Shown here piece by piece: positions 1 to 6,148 of a stretch of DNA of 7,414 bases. The number at the start of each line of letters is the position of its first letter. Position 1 is the first letter of the stretch. A model generated the notes under the pieces. The model did no database searches, had not been told where the DNA came from, and worked only from the letters and a program-made list of their open reading frames with translations. The position numbers were made by a program, and so were the translations under genes. Source of the stretch: Spirochaetota bacterium (lineage in GTDB: Bacteria; Spirochaetota; UBA4802; UB4802); assembly GCA_018399855.1 (NCBI GenBank), contig JAGYNX010000093.1, forward strand, positions 1 to 7,414. Reading direction: 5' to 3'.

Positions 1-277
1 AATGCAGGGTAGTAATGAGGGAAGGCAGCGCGCCGATGAGATCGTAACTGAGACTCTCAAGAACAGCACCAGACTGGCTGGAGGTTAGCCCTTCTCCCCC
101 CAGCTCTTCGCCTATCAGCATGGACTGCAGGTTGACCCCGGCCAGTTTACCGTAAAAAAACAGCGTGCGATCACTGATATCCGGAATTGACTGGATCACA
201 TCCTCTTCGGAAAGCTTCTCCCTGAGAGCATCAACCGACTTCATTATCCTCTGGAAGTTTTTCACCTGGTCAGACAT
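1..277 (-). CDS. Unrecognised protein downstream of XRE regulator, N-terminal 92 residues (partial at window edge)
   Basis: The reading frame starts at an ATG whose first base is 277 and stays open to the left edge, so only the first 92 codons are visible. A GGAGG ribosome binding site (minus strand, 285-289) lies 7 nt before the ATG, inside the last codons of the upstream regulator. The start overlaps that gene's TGA by 8 bp (ATGTCTGA), which implies translational coupling. The protein begins MSDQVKNFQRIMKSVDALRE and looks soluble and helix-rich. It has a charged first 30 residues, a short FFYGKLAGVN stretch near residue 45, and a Gly/Ser-rich linker near residues 68-76. There is no signal peptide, transmembrane segment or catalytic motif that I can recognise. 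The overlap suggests that it is co-made with the regulator and may be a partner or a target of it; that is inference. No family is assigned. Confidence 0.75.
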   Translation of the reverse strand, partial: MSDQVKNFQRIMKSVDALREKLSEEDVIQSIPDISDRTLFFYGKLAGVNLQSMLIGEELGGEGLTSSQSGAVLESLSYDLIGALPSLITTLH

Positions 278-629
278 CCCGCTGCCTCCATTCCAGGTAG
301 GTAATATATTCACCCACGCTGGTAAGATCATCTTTATCAAGCCTGGATATCCTGTCAACAATTCGGTTTCGCAGCAATTCTTCTTCATTTGACGAAGAAG
401 AGATCTCACTGCCGGCAGTGCTCTCTCCCCCCTCGATAAAATAGGATATGCTTTTTTCCAGCACATCCGCGATGGCCTCTATCTGGTGGATGTACAGTCT
501 TCTCTTTCCCAGCTCGTAGTTGGAAAGGGCAGCCTGGGTAATCCCCAGTGCACCGGCAAGGTCTACCTGGGTCATTCCCTTCTCTTCACGTGCCGCCTGT
601 ATCTTCTGACCGATATTTTTAAATGCCAT
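270..629 (-). CDS. XRE-family (Cro/CI-type HTH) transcriptional regulator, 119 aa
   Basis: A typical Cro/CI helix-turn-helix occupies residues about 6-60: IGQKIQAAREEKGMTQVDLA, then LGITQAALSNYELGKR, where TQAALSNYE is the recognition helix. This family binds short palindromic or repeated operators, usually as a dimer. After a Gly/Ser-rich hinge (residues 67-82, containing a run of four Ser), a helical tail (EEELLRNRIVDRISRLDKDD to the end) probably supports dimerisation or ligand sensing. There is no peptidase, cupin or other recognisable sensor domain. The length suits small stand-alone XRE repressors. The start at 629 keeps the usual short lead-in before the HTH. The ribosome binding site is poor: AGGG lies almost against the ATG, and AAGG lies about 11 nt upstream. 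The gene is the first of a two-gene unit with the partial gene at 1-277. It is divergent from the acyl-CoA dehydrogenase across a region with operator-like repeats, so autoregulation or control of that neighbour is plausible but not shown. Confidence 0.9.
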   Translation of the reverse strand: MAFKNIGQKIQAAREEKGMTQVDLAGALGITQAALSNYELGKRRLYIHQIEAIADVLEKSISYFIEGGESTAGSEISSSSNEEELLRNRIVDRISRLDKDDLTSVGEYITYLEWRQRDV

Positions 630-673
630 ACCCTGTATCTACCTTACATTCACCTGTCCACAATTGAATCCTG

Positions 674-701
674 ATAATATACCCACATACATTTTCTACA
701 A
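674..701 (-). promoter_or_regulatory. Weak candidate promoter for the XRE regulator
   Basis: On the minus strand TTGTAG (701-696) and TATTAT (679-674) are separated by 16 bp. That places transcription start about 40 nt ahead of the regulator's ATG at 629. The match to the sigma-70 consensus is moderate, and the surrounding DNA is AT-rich, so chance matches are likely. Confidence 0.3.
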
Positions 702-772
702 CCTGAAAAATCAGAAATGCCGTATTGATGGCAATAATGCAATTGAAAATCCAATATTTTCCTACTAAATAC

Positions 773-800
773 TTGACAATATAACATATTCACATATTAT
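773..800 (+). promoter_or_regulatory. Sigma-70-like promoter for the acyl-CoA dehydrogenase gene
   Basis: A perfect TTGACA -35 box (773-778) is followed after 16 bp by TATTAT (795-800). An alternative -10, TATATA, lies at 798-803. Transcription would begin near 807, giving a leader of about 120 nt before the ATG at 928. That leader holds two small inverted repeats: GAAAAC (827-832) with GTTTTC (849-854), and ACGA (880-883) with TCGT (890-893). Confidence 0.6.
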
Positions 801-817
801 ATAACATATCGTTATAT
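779..817. promoter_or_regulatory. Operator-like direct repeat and palindrome overlapping the promoter
   Basis: The 11-mer ATATAACATAT occurs exactly at 779-789 and again at 799-809, 20 bp apart start to start, which is close to two helical turns. The second copy also forms the left arm of a palindrome, ATATAAC (799-805), 5 bp, GTTATAT (811-817). The sites fill the -35/-10 spacer and cover the -10 and start region of the rightward promoter, an arrangement expected of a repressor. The nearest candidate binder is the divergent XRE protein; that link is inference. Confidence 0.5.
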
Positions 818-927
818 TTTCAAGAAGAAAACGTTCCATGCGCGGGTAGTTTTCGTGAATAGGTATTATTTCACTTTTTACGAACCACCTCGTAACAGAA
901 CGGAAATAACAGCAACGGGAGGACGTG

Positions 928-2178
928 ATGTTTGACTACATGATGACAGATGAACAGTTAAAACTTCGGGACGAGGCCAGGGATTTCACCAACTGGGTGC
1001 CCAAAGAGATGATACTGGACATGGATGCCGAAAAGATACAATTTCCCCATGAATACCTGAAAGAGGCTGGCAGACGAAACCTGCTGGGCATCAGGCTCCC
1101 CAAAGAGTACGGGGGACGGGGACTCACATGGGTGGACGACGCCATTGTTGCCGAAGAAGTGGGTGTTGCCAGTTACTCACTGGCCTGTCTCTGGGGGGTA
1201 GGTGCGGACATCGTATGCGAGGCGGTGGTATTATACGGGACAGAAGAACTGAAACAGGAGATGGTTGTACCGCTTTTGAAGGGTGAAGTCTATGCCGCCG
1301 AATGCCTCACCGAGCCCCGGGGAGGCTCTGACTTCTTCGGTGCCACCACCACCGCCACAAAAGACGGTGACGACTGGATCATCAACGGGCAGAAACGTTT
1401 CATCGTGGGAGCCGAAGGGGCCGACTGGTTTATGGTATACGCGTTAACCAATCCTGATGCACAGAAACCACATGAAAGGATATCGTGTTTCATAGTTCCC
1501 CGTGACGCGGGTGTTGAAAGCAAGTACATTTACGGACTTATGGGTGTACGGGGCGGTGGTGCCGGCCGTGTTATCTTCGACAATGTACGTGTTCCCGAAC
1601 GTTACTGCCTCAACGGCATTAACAACGGCTTCGAGGTATTCATGACCAACATGGTTCCCGAGCGGCTGGGAACGGCTGCCATGACCCTTGGCTCCGTGCG
1701 TCCCGCCATTGAGATTGCCACCCGCTATACTTCCATGCGCAAAGCCTTTGGGCAGCCCATCATGAATTTCCAGGGTGTGGGCTTCAAGGTTGCTGACAGC
1801 GTGATGATGCTGGATGCCGCACGCTCCCTGGTGTACACCACCTGCCTGGCGGTAGATTCGGGCAAGGTACATCCGGGACGGGTTCGCAGGATGGTATCTG
1901 AATCCAAGAAGTTCGTTACCGATTCTGCCTGGGAAATCGCCAACAACTGTATGCAGGTTATGGGTGGGATCGGATATACCAGCATTTATCCACTGGAAAG
2001 GATTGTACGTGATATCAGGCTGTCCCAGATCTGGGTGGGCACCAACCAGATCATGCAGTTGATCATTCAGAATGAATGGTACAAGGAATACAGCAAGGTA
2101 TTGTCAAAAGAACCGGTTCGTGATGTTGAGAACGACGCCGTAAACGCCCACGAGACGGAAGAGAAGGTATACGAATAA
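928..2178 (+). CDS. Acyl-CoA dehydrogenase (FAD), isovaleryl-/long-chain-type catalytic base, 416 aa
   Basis: This is a flavoenzyme that oxidises an acyl-CoA to the 2,3-enoyl-CoA and passes electrons to ETF in the cytoplasm. It has the full family layout: N-terminal helical domain (residues about 6-120), middle beta domain with CLTEPRGGSD (126-135) and INGQKRFI (152-159), and C-terminal helical domain with RKAFGQPIMNFQ (271-282) and QVMGGIGYTSIYPLERIVRD (343-362). The usual YEGT motif near the end reads WVGT (V370), so the Glu used in short- and medium-chain enzymes is absent. A Glu in PERL (E245) aligns with the base of isovaleryl-CoA and long-chain dehydrogenases. The substrate is undetermined. 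The ATG at 928 is preferred over an adjacent GTG at 925 because GGAGG (918-922) is 5 nt upstream of it. The tail after residue 392 is acidic and variable. No ETF or other beta-oxidation genes are present in the window, and the gene appears to be transcribed alone. Confidence 0.93.
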   Translation: MFDYMMTDEQLKLRDEARDFTNWVPKEMILDMDAEKIQFPHEYLKEAGRRNLLGIRLPKEYGGRGLTWVDDAIVAEEVGVASYSLACLWGVGADIVCEAVVLYGTEELKQEMVVPLLKGEVYAAECLTEPRGGSDFFGATTTATKDGDDWIINGQKRFIVGAEGADWFMVYALTNPDAQKPHERISCFIVPRDAGVESKYIYGLMGVRGGGAGRVIFDNVRVPERYCLNGINNGFEVFMTNMVPERLGTAAMTLGSVRPAIEIATRYTSMRKAFGQPIMNFQGVGFKVADSVMMLDAARSLVYTTCLAVDSGKVHPGRVRRMVSESKKFVTDSAWEIANNCMQVMGGIGYTSIYPLERIVRDIRLSQIWVGTNQIMQLIIQNEWYKEYSKVLSKEPVRDVENDAVNAHETEEKVYE

Positions 2179-2183
2179 TCCGT

Positions 2184-2231
2184 TGGACGAACTGTAGGGG
2201 CACAATGCATTGTGCCCCTACAGTTCGTCCA
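2184..2231. repeat. Perfect 48-bp palindrome between convergent genes; possible bidirectional terminator or REP/MITE-like element
   Basis: The 24 bp of 2184-2207 are the exact reverse complement of 2208-2231, with no spacer. The core, GTAGGGGCACAATG on one arm and CATTGTGCCCCTAC on the other, looks like the GTAGGGGC...GCCCCTAC dispersed palindromes found in many bacterial genomes. It lies 5 bp after the dehydrogenase stop. Its right arm includes the TAG stop (2218-2220) and the codons for the last residues (V-D-E-L) of the convergent nuclease gene. RNA from either strand would fold into a very stable hairpin. No T-tract follows on either side, so it is not a standard intrinsic terminator, although it could still block or end transcription or protect the 3' ends. 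Confidence 0.85.
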
Positions 2232-3819
2232 CGATAACCCCCATCAGCCCCTTGATATCATTGATATCCTCTTCAAGCTGATCAAGGTCTATATTCCTGT
2301 TTTCCTCTTTCGCCTGGGCGTAGCGGGCCTTCAGTGTTGCCAGCATATGCTCCAGGGATTCCATCTCGTTGTCGATTTCACCGAAAGAATCAACATTCCC
2401 GTAGGGTGCGTATTCCGATTTCATGGTATCAAGGCTCACGATCTCGCCCCACCTTGGTACATGTGTCACCAGTCCGTATCGTGCGCGAATTTCTTCTGCG
2501 AAATTCACCGATGACGTTTCTTCGCCATGAACCACGAAAACCGTCATATCAGGATTGTCGAAGTTATCCATCCAGTCAAGCAGACCGCTTCTGTCAGCAT
2601 GGGCAGAGAACCCTCCGATAGTATGCACCTTTGCCTTCACCGCCACGTCTTCACCATACAAACGCACCTTCTTCGCCCCGTCCACCAGGCGGCGTCCCAG
2701 TGTTCCTTCAGCCTGGTAGCCCACGAATACCACGCTGGATTCCCGGCGGTACAGGTTGTTCTGCAGGTGAAACTTGATGCGTCCTGCGGTACACATGCCG
2801 CTTGCCGAAATTATGATGGATCCCCTGGCCTCCCTGTTCAAACGCTTTGATTCATCCGCGGTGCGGGTAAAGGTCAGTTCGGGAAAGTCCAGCGGGCTGT
2901 CTCCTGATAGCAGGATGCGGGCGGTTTCCTCGTCAAAGCATTCCCTGTTCTGTCTGAATATTTCAGTTGCAGATATGGCCAGGGGGGAATCTATGTACAC
3001 CGGCACCCGGGGAACCTCTCCTGAACGGAAAAGGTCGGCAAGCGTGTAAATTATTTCCTGGGTTCTTTCCACGGCAAAGGCGGGTATGATAATATTTCCG
3101 TTGTCATTATATGATTCAAGCAATATATTCTTGAACTCTTCACGGGTGTCCGCCTTGTTTTTATGCTCGCGGTCACCGTAGGTAGATTCTATTAAAAGTA
3201 TATCAGCATCCTCTACAACCTCCGGGTCGCGAATAATGGCCTGGTCTTTCTGTCCGAGATCACCTGAAAAAACAATTTTTGTTTCCTTACCATTTTCTTC
3301 AACCCACAGCTCAATAATGGCAGAGCCGAGGATATGTCCGGCATCCCTGAAACGGGCCCTGATGCCGGGTTGCACCTGCACTTCTTCACCGTATTGCACA
3401 GGGGCAAAGCATTCAAGGGCCTTCGCGGCGTCATCCTGTGTATACAACGGATCAACAGGATCGCGTCCCAGCTTTTTATTTCGCCTGTTCACCCACTCTA
3501 CATCCATCTCCTGGATATGAGCACTGTCAGGCAGCATAATGCCACAGAGATCAACCGTTGCCTTCGTGGCAAATATATTATTACCAAAACCCTTTTTCAC
3601 CAGGCGTGGAATAAGACCGCTATGATCAATGTGGGCATGCGTCAACAAAAGAGAATCGATGGATGGGGGATCATATATAAGATCGAGATAATTTCTTTCA
3701 CGTAACTCACGCTTTCCCTGGAACATGCCGCAATCTACCATCACGGTACTTGCATCTGTCTTTACTATGAATGATGAGCCGGTAACAGAACGGGCCCCTC
3801 CCACGAACTCAATTCGCAT
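2218..3819 (-). CDS. Beta-CASP metallo-beta-lactamase-fold ribonuclease (CPSF73/YSH1-like), 533 aa
   Basis: This is probably a zinc-dependent cytoplasmic RNA-processing nuclease. The metallo-beta-lactamase motifs are complete: THAHIDHSG (H61, H63, D65, H66), GHILGS (H162), SGDLG (D187) and VVHGE (H431). The beta-CASP motifs are also present: E211 in IESTYGD, H351 in RIKFHLQNN, and H407 in GGFSAHAD. The order is lactamase_B (about 1-200), beta-CASP (about 230-360), then the RMMBL segment (about 365-450). Residues about 465-533 form an extra charged, coiled-coil-like tail. There is no KH domain of the archaeal type and no signal peptide. The start at 3819 is chosen because GGAGG precedes it by 6 nt and the protein then begins MRIEFVGGARSVTGSS, as in homologues; an in-frame upstream ATG adds 12 unlikely residues. 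The gene overlaps the ATPase gene by 11 bp and is last in its operon. RNA endonuclease activity is inferred from the family. Confidence 0.92.
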   Translation of the reverse strand: MRIEFVGGARSVTGSSFIVKTDASTVMVDCGMFQGKRELRERNYLDLIYDPPSIDSLLLTHAHIDHSGLIPRLVKKGFGNNIFATKATVDLCGIMLPDSAHIQEMDVEWVNRRNKKLGRDPVDPLYTQDDAAKALECFAPVQYGEEVQVQPGIRARFRDAGHILGSAIIELWVEENGKETKIVFSGDLGQKDQAIIRDPEVVEDADILLIESTYGDREHKNKADTREEFKNILLESYNDNGNIIIPAFAVERTQEIIYTLADLFRSGEVPRVPVYIDSPLAISATEIFRQNRECFDEETARILLSGDSPLDFPELTFTRTADESKRLNREARGSIIISASGMCTAGRIKFHLQNNLYRRESSVVFVGYQAEGTLGRRLVDGAKKVRLYGEDVAVKAKVHTIGGFSAHADRSGLLDWMDNFDNPDMTVFVVHGEETSSVNFAEEIRARYGLVTHVPRWGEIVSLDTMKSEYAPYGNVDSFGEIDNEMESLEHMLATLKARYAQAKEENRNIDLDQLEEDINDIKGLMGVIVDEL

Positions 3820-4528
3820 CTGTTGCCTCCGGTGATGTGCTGCCGGTATCATCAACTATTGAACCGTCCACCAGGGTTACCACCCTTTCGGTTCTGGCGG
3901 CAATGCTGCCATCATGTGTCACTATTATTATGGTGACCTGTTTTTCCCTGCCAAGATCCAACAGACGGCTGGTAAGCAGGTCAGAATTTGCCGTATCCAG
4001 GTTACCGGTAGGTTCGTCGGCAAGAACGATATCAGGGTTTCCAACCATGGCCCGTGCCACCGCTATTCTCTGGTTTTCACCACCCGAAAGTTCTGCGGGT
4101 TTATGGGTAGCCCGGTCAGAAAGTCCGAAATGTTCAAGAAGGTGCATGGCCTCTTCACGGGCCCGCTTTCTGGGCCAGCGCCGAATCAACAGGGGCATCA
4201 TGATATTCTCAAGTGCATTAAACTCGGGCAGCAGGTTATGCATCTGGAATATAAATCCAATATGTTCATTTCTGAAAGCTGACATGTCGTCCACAGAAAA
4301 AGGAGGAACATCCTTTGAAAGCACCGAAACCTTTCCTTTCTGGTAAGTATCAAGACATCCCGCAATATTCAGAAGGGTAGACTTGCCCGCCCCAGACGGC
4401 CCCACGATGGCAACGGTCTCTCCTTTTTTTATGGAAAGGGACAGGTCACGTATTACCGTTACCCTGCTGTCCCCGTACCCGTAATGCTTTACCAGGTCTG
4501 TTATTTCAATAATCGTATCATCTATCAT
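3809..4528 (-). CDS. lolD: LolD-type ABC transporter ATP-binding protein, 239 aa
   Basis: This is the ATPase that powers a MacB/LolD-class transporter at the cytoplasmic face of the inner membrane. All ABC motifs are intact: Walker A GPSGAGKS (43-50), Q-loop Q95 in FIFQMHNLLPEFNALEN, signature LSGGENQR (147-154), Walker B IVLADE (167-172) with catalytic E172, D-loop GNLD, and H-loop H205 in VTHD. The phrase QMHNLLPEFNALENIMMPLLI is characteristic of the LolD/MacB subfamily. The signature carries E151 where Gln is usual, which is common and not disabling. The gene follows the Lol-type permease after 18 nt, and its 3' end overlaps the nuclease start. This order supports a permease-ATPase pair that moves lipoproteins out of the inner membrane towards a LolA-like carrier. 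A different export substrate cannot be excluded from the ATPase alone. The C-terminal 12 residues are unstructured in appearance. Confidence 0.92.
   Translation of the reverse strand: MIDDTIIEITDLVKHYGYGDSRVTVIRDLSLSIKKGETVAIVGPSGAGKSTLLNIAGCLDTYQKGKVSVLSKDVPPFSVDDMSAFRNEHIGFIFQMHNLLPEFNALENIMMPLLIRRWPRKRAREEAMHLLEHFGLSDRATHKPAELSGGENQRIAVARAMVGNPDIVLADEPTGNLDTANSDLLTSRLLDLGREKQVTIIIVTHDGSIAARTERVVTLVDGSIVDDTGSTSPEATDAN
3826..3830 (-). promoter_or_regulatory. Ribosome binding site fixing the nuclease start
   Basis: GGAGG on the minus strand lies 6 nt before the ATG at 3819 and inside the last codons of the ATPase gene. It supports the 533-residue start over the longer in-frame ATG, and suggests translational coupling through the 11-bp gene overlap. 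Confidence 0.75.
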
Positions 4529-4546
4529 TATTATATCCTGAACTAA

Positions 4547-5851
4547 TTACTCGTATCGAATGGTCTCAACAGGGTGCAGCCGTGAAGCATGCCATGACGG
4601 GAATATGGCCGCCACCGTCGCGATGAACACGGCGAATATGGCGATAAACACCACGAACTGTGGATCTATCTGTGCCGGGATAGTGTCAATATAATACACG
4701 CTGCTTGGCACCAGTGACACCGGCTGATACATCCCCAGGTCTAGAACACTGTACATCAACCCCATAATGTTATTAATAGAACTTTCTATCCAGCGTATTA
4801 TAGCTTCAAGATTAAGGGCGGTTGCAAGTCCAAATATCACTCCCAAAAATGATCCGATTATACCGATAAAAAATCCTTCCAGAACGAAAATGATCATTAT
4901 TGAAAGTGGACGGGCACCCATTGCCTTCAGCACTCCAATGGCTTTGCGTTTTTCCATCACCACCATCACCAGGGTACCCATAATGGTAAATGCGGCAGAA
5001 ATAATTACCAGGAACAATATGATGGTCATGATCAGCTTTTCCAGTTTCAGCGCGTAAAACAGGTTCTGATTCTGCTGTTCGGCGGTGAGTGTCTGGTATT
5101 CCCATCCCACTTTTGCCTGGATGAGACGTGAAATCCTGTTCATGCTGTATATATCCTTTATCTTAACCCCAATACCCCATACGATATCACCAACAGAGTA
5201 CAGACCCTGGGCCGCGGGAAGGGACATGATGACGAGCCTGGTATCAAAATCGTAATACCCTGTTTTAAAAAATCCGATAACCTTGAACCGACCCATTCCC
5301 GGCTGCACACCTTCGCGGGCGGTAAGACGCCCCTTTGGCACAATAAGTTCAATCACGTCACCAATGGAGATATTATAATTGAGAGCCATCTCCTCCCCGA
5401 TGAAAACAGTTCGTGAAGAGGTGAACTCCTTCTTTCCCTCGGTAATAAACTTGGTAACATCTTCAGGTATACTGTCCTTCTGCCCCACCCCGCGAAGCAT
5501 TACGGGGCTGATGTAGCTTCTGAACCTGAAAAGCCCCTGTCCCTGAAGAAAGGGCATGGTGCTGGTTACACCATCAATGCTGTCGATTTTTTTCAGCATT
5601 TCTTCGTAGTTACGGATACCTTTGCCCTCATCAACACCGGAGTACTGGCTGATCGTGATGTGAGAGTCCACGTCCAGTATCTTATCCCGTATCTGGCTTT
5701 GAAAACCATTCATCACCGAAATAACAACGATGAGTATGAACACACCGATCAACACGATAAAAATTGACAACAGGGTATTGAATGAAATAAAGCCCTGCGA
5801 TTTCTTGGCTTTTAAATAACGCCAGCCAATAAAGAATTCAAACAGCCTCAT
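4547..5851 (-). CDS. LolC/LolE (LolF-like) lipoprotein-releasing system permease, 434 aa
   Basis: This is an inner-membrane permease of the FtsX/LolCE family. It has one N-terminal membrane helix (about 26-48) ending in the family hallmark VMNGFQ (46-51). A large periplasmic domain follows (about 50-270), then three helices (about 273-298, 319-347 and 398-418) and a cytoplasmic C-terminus, ASRLHPVETIRYE. The segment VMEKRKAIGVLKAMGARP (298-315) is the coupling region that contacts the ATPase, and YYIDTIPAQIDP (386-397) is a Lol-type signature. A stretch at about 350-385 makes it longer than Escherichia coli LolC or LolE. The start at 5851 (MRLFEFFIGWRYLKAKKS) matches the family. The upstream ATG at 5911 lacks a ribosome binding site and adds 20 atypical residues that lie across a promoter. 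Only one permease gene is present here, so it may act as a homodimer or pair with a subunit encoded elsewhere. Confidence 0.9.
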   Translation of the reverse strand: MRLFEFFIGWRYLKAKKSQGFISFNTLLSIFIVLIGVFILIVVISVMNGFQSQIRDKILDVDSHITISQYSGVDEGKGIRNYEEMLKKIDSIDGVTSTMPFLQGQGLFRFRSYISPVMLRGVGQKDSIPEDVTKFITEGKKEFTSSRTVFIGEEMALNYNISIGDVIELIVPKGRLTAREGVQPGMGRFKVIGFFKTGYYDFDTRLVIMSLPAAQGLYSVGDIVWGIGVKIKDIYSMNRISRLIQAKVGWEYQTLTAEQQNQNLFYALKLEKLIMTIILFLVIISAAFTIMGTLVMVVMEKRKAIGVLKAMGARPLSIMIIFVLEGFFIGIIGSFLGVIFGLATALNLEAIIRWIESSINNIMGLMYSVLDLGMYQPVSLVPSSVYYIDTIPAQIDPQFVVFIAIFAVFIATVAAIFPSWHASRLHPVETIRYE

Positions 5852-5875
5852 GTGATATAACCGTCCAGGTAATAA

Positions 5876-5884
5876 ATTATAGCA
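5876..5884 (-). promoter_or_regulatory. Extended -10 promoter for the Lol-nuclease operon
   Basis: The minus strand reads TGCTATAAT, a perfect extended -10 (TGnTATAAT). Transcription would start near 5869, about 18 nt before the ATG at 5851 and downstream of the alternative ATG at 5911. The -35 region (ATACCC, 5904-5899) is poor, which suits an extended -10 promoter. Confidence 0.55.
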
Positions 5885-5890
5885 GTGCCG

Positions 5891-5918
5891 AACATACAGG
5901 GTATATTCCATTTGTCAA
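5891..5918 (-). promoter_or_regulatory. Possible second promoter upstream of the Lol operon
   Basis: On the minus strand a perfect TTGACA (5918-5913) precedes TATGTT (5896-5891) by 16 bp. The -35 is consensus and the -10 matches four of six bases. It would start transcription about 15 nt upstream of the extended -10 promoter, so tandem promoters are possible. Confidence 0.3.
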
Positions 5919-5923
5919 TGTAT

Positions 5924-5935
5924 ATTACCGGTAAT
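5924..5935. promoter_or_regulatory. Perfect 12-bp palindrome, candidate protein-binding site
   Basis: ATTACCGGTAAT is its own reverse complement. It is centred about 60 bp upstream of the predicted operon start at 5869 and lies just beyond the TTGACA box, a position typical of an activator or shared divergent regulator. No binder is identified. Confidence 0.35.
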
Positions 5936-6148
5936 GTGCGCAATGGAAAATGAATATGATCATCAAACCTTTAAATAATTTGCTTGACTATATTAATCAA
6001 TCTATTCAGACTGATTTTATACGGTATTCAACATATACATCATTAATAGCGAAATGTCACGTATTCCTGGCTTAGCGGGGCACTGGTAAAAATTAAAATT
6101 TTCAACCCCGGTTACCGATACATTCAATAAAAGCGAATGGCATTATCA
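5936..6148. other. AT-rich intergenic region without a recognised gene
   Basis: I see no credible coding frame here. A TTGACT (5984-5989) faces right, but no good -10 sits 16-18 bp beyond it. An A/T-rich inverted stretch (AAAATT then AATTTT) lies near 6090-6104, flanked by GGGG and CCCC. The peptidase promoter is probably in this stretch or just after it, but I cannot place it securely. Confidence 0.4.

Noticed and set aside
880..922. CCACCTC in the dehydrogenase leader as an anti-ribosome-binding-site switch
   Set aside because: It can pair with the GGAGG site over only about four bases, too few to support a structured switch.
936..2178. Minus-strand open frames of 69-142 codons inside the dehydrogenase gene
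   Set aside because: They lie opposite a clearly conserved gene, lack ribosome binding sites and show no family motifs.
2212..3705. Several plus-strand frames up to 123 codons across the nuclease gene
   Set aside because: They are antisense to the intact beta-CASP gene, with low-complexity or His/Cys-rich translations typical of shadow frames.
3837..4346. A 169-codon plus-strand frame opposite the ATPase gene
   Set aside because: The opposite strand encodes every ABC ATPase motif. The Ser/Arg-rich antisense translation has no recognisable domain and no suitable start.
5852..5911. N-terminal extension of the Lol permease starting at 5911
   Set aside because: It has no ribosome binding site, overlaps a perfect extended -10 promoter, and the family start is at MRLFEFF (5851).
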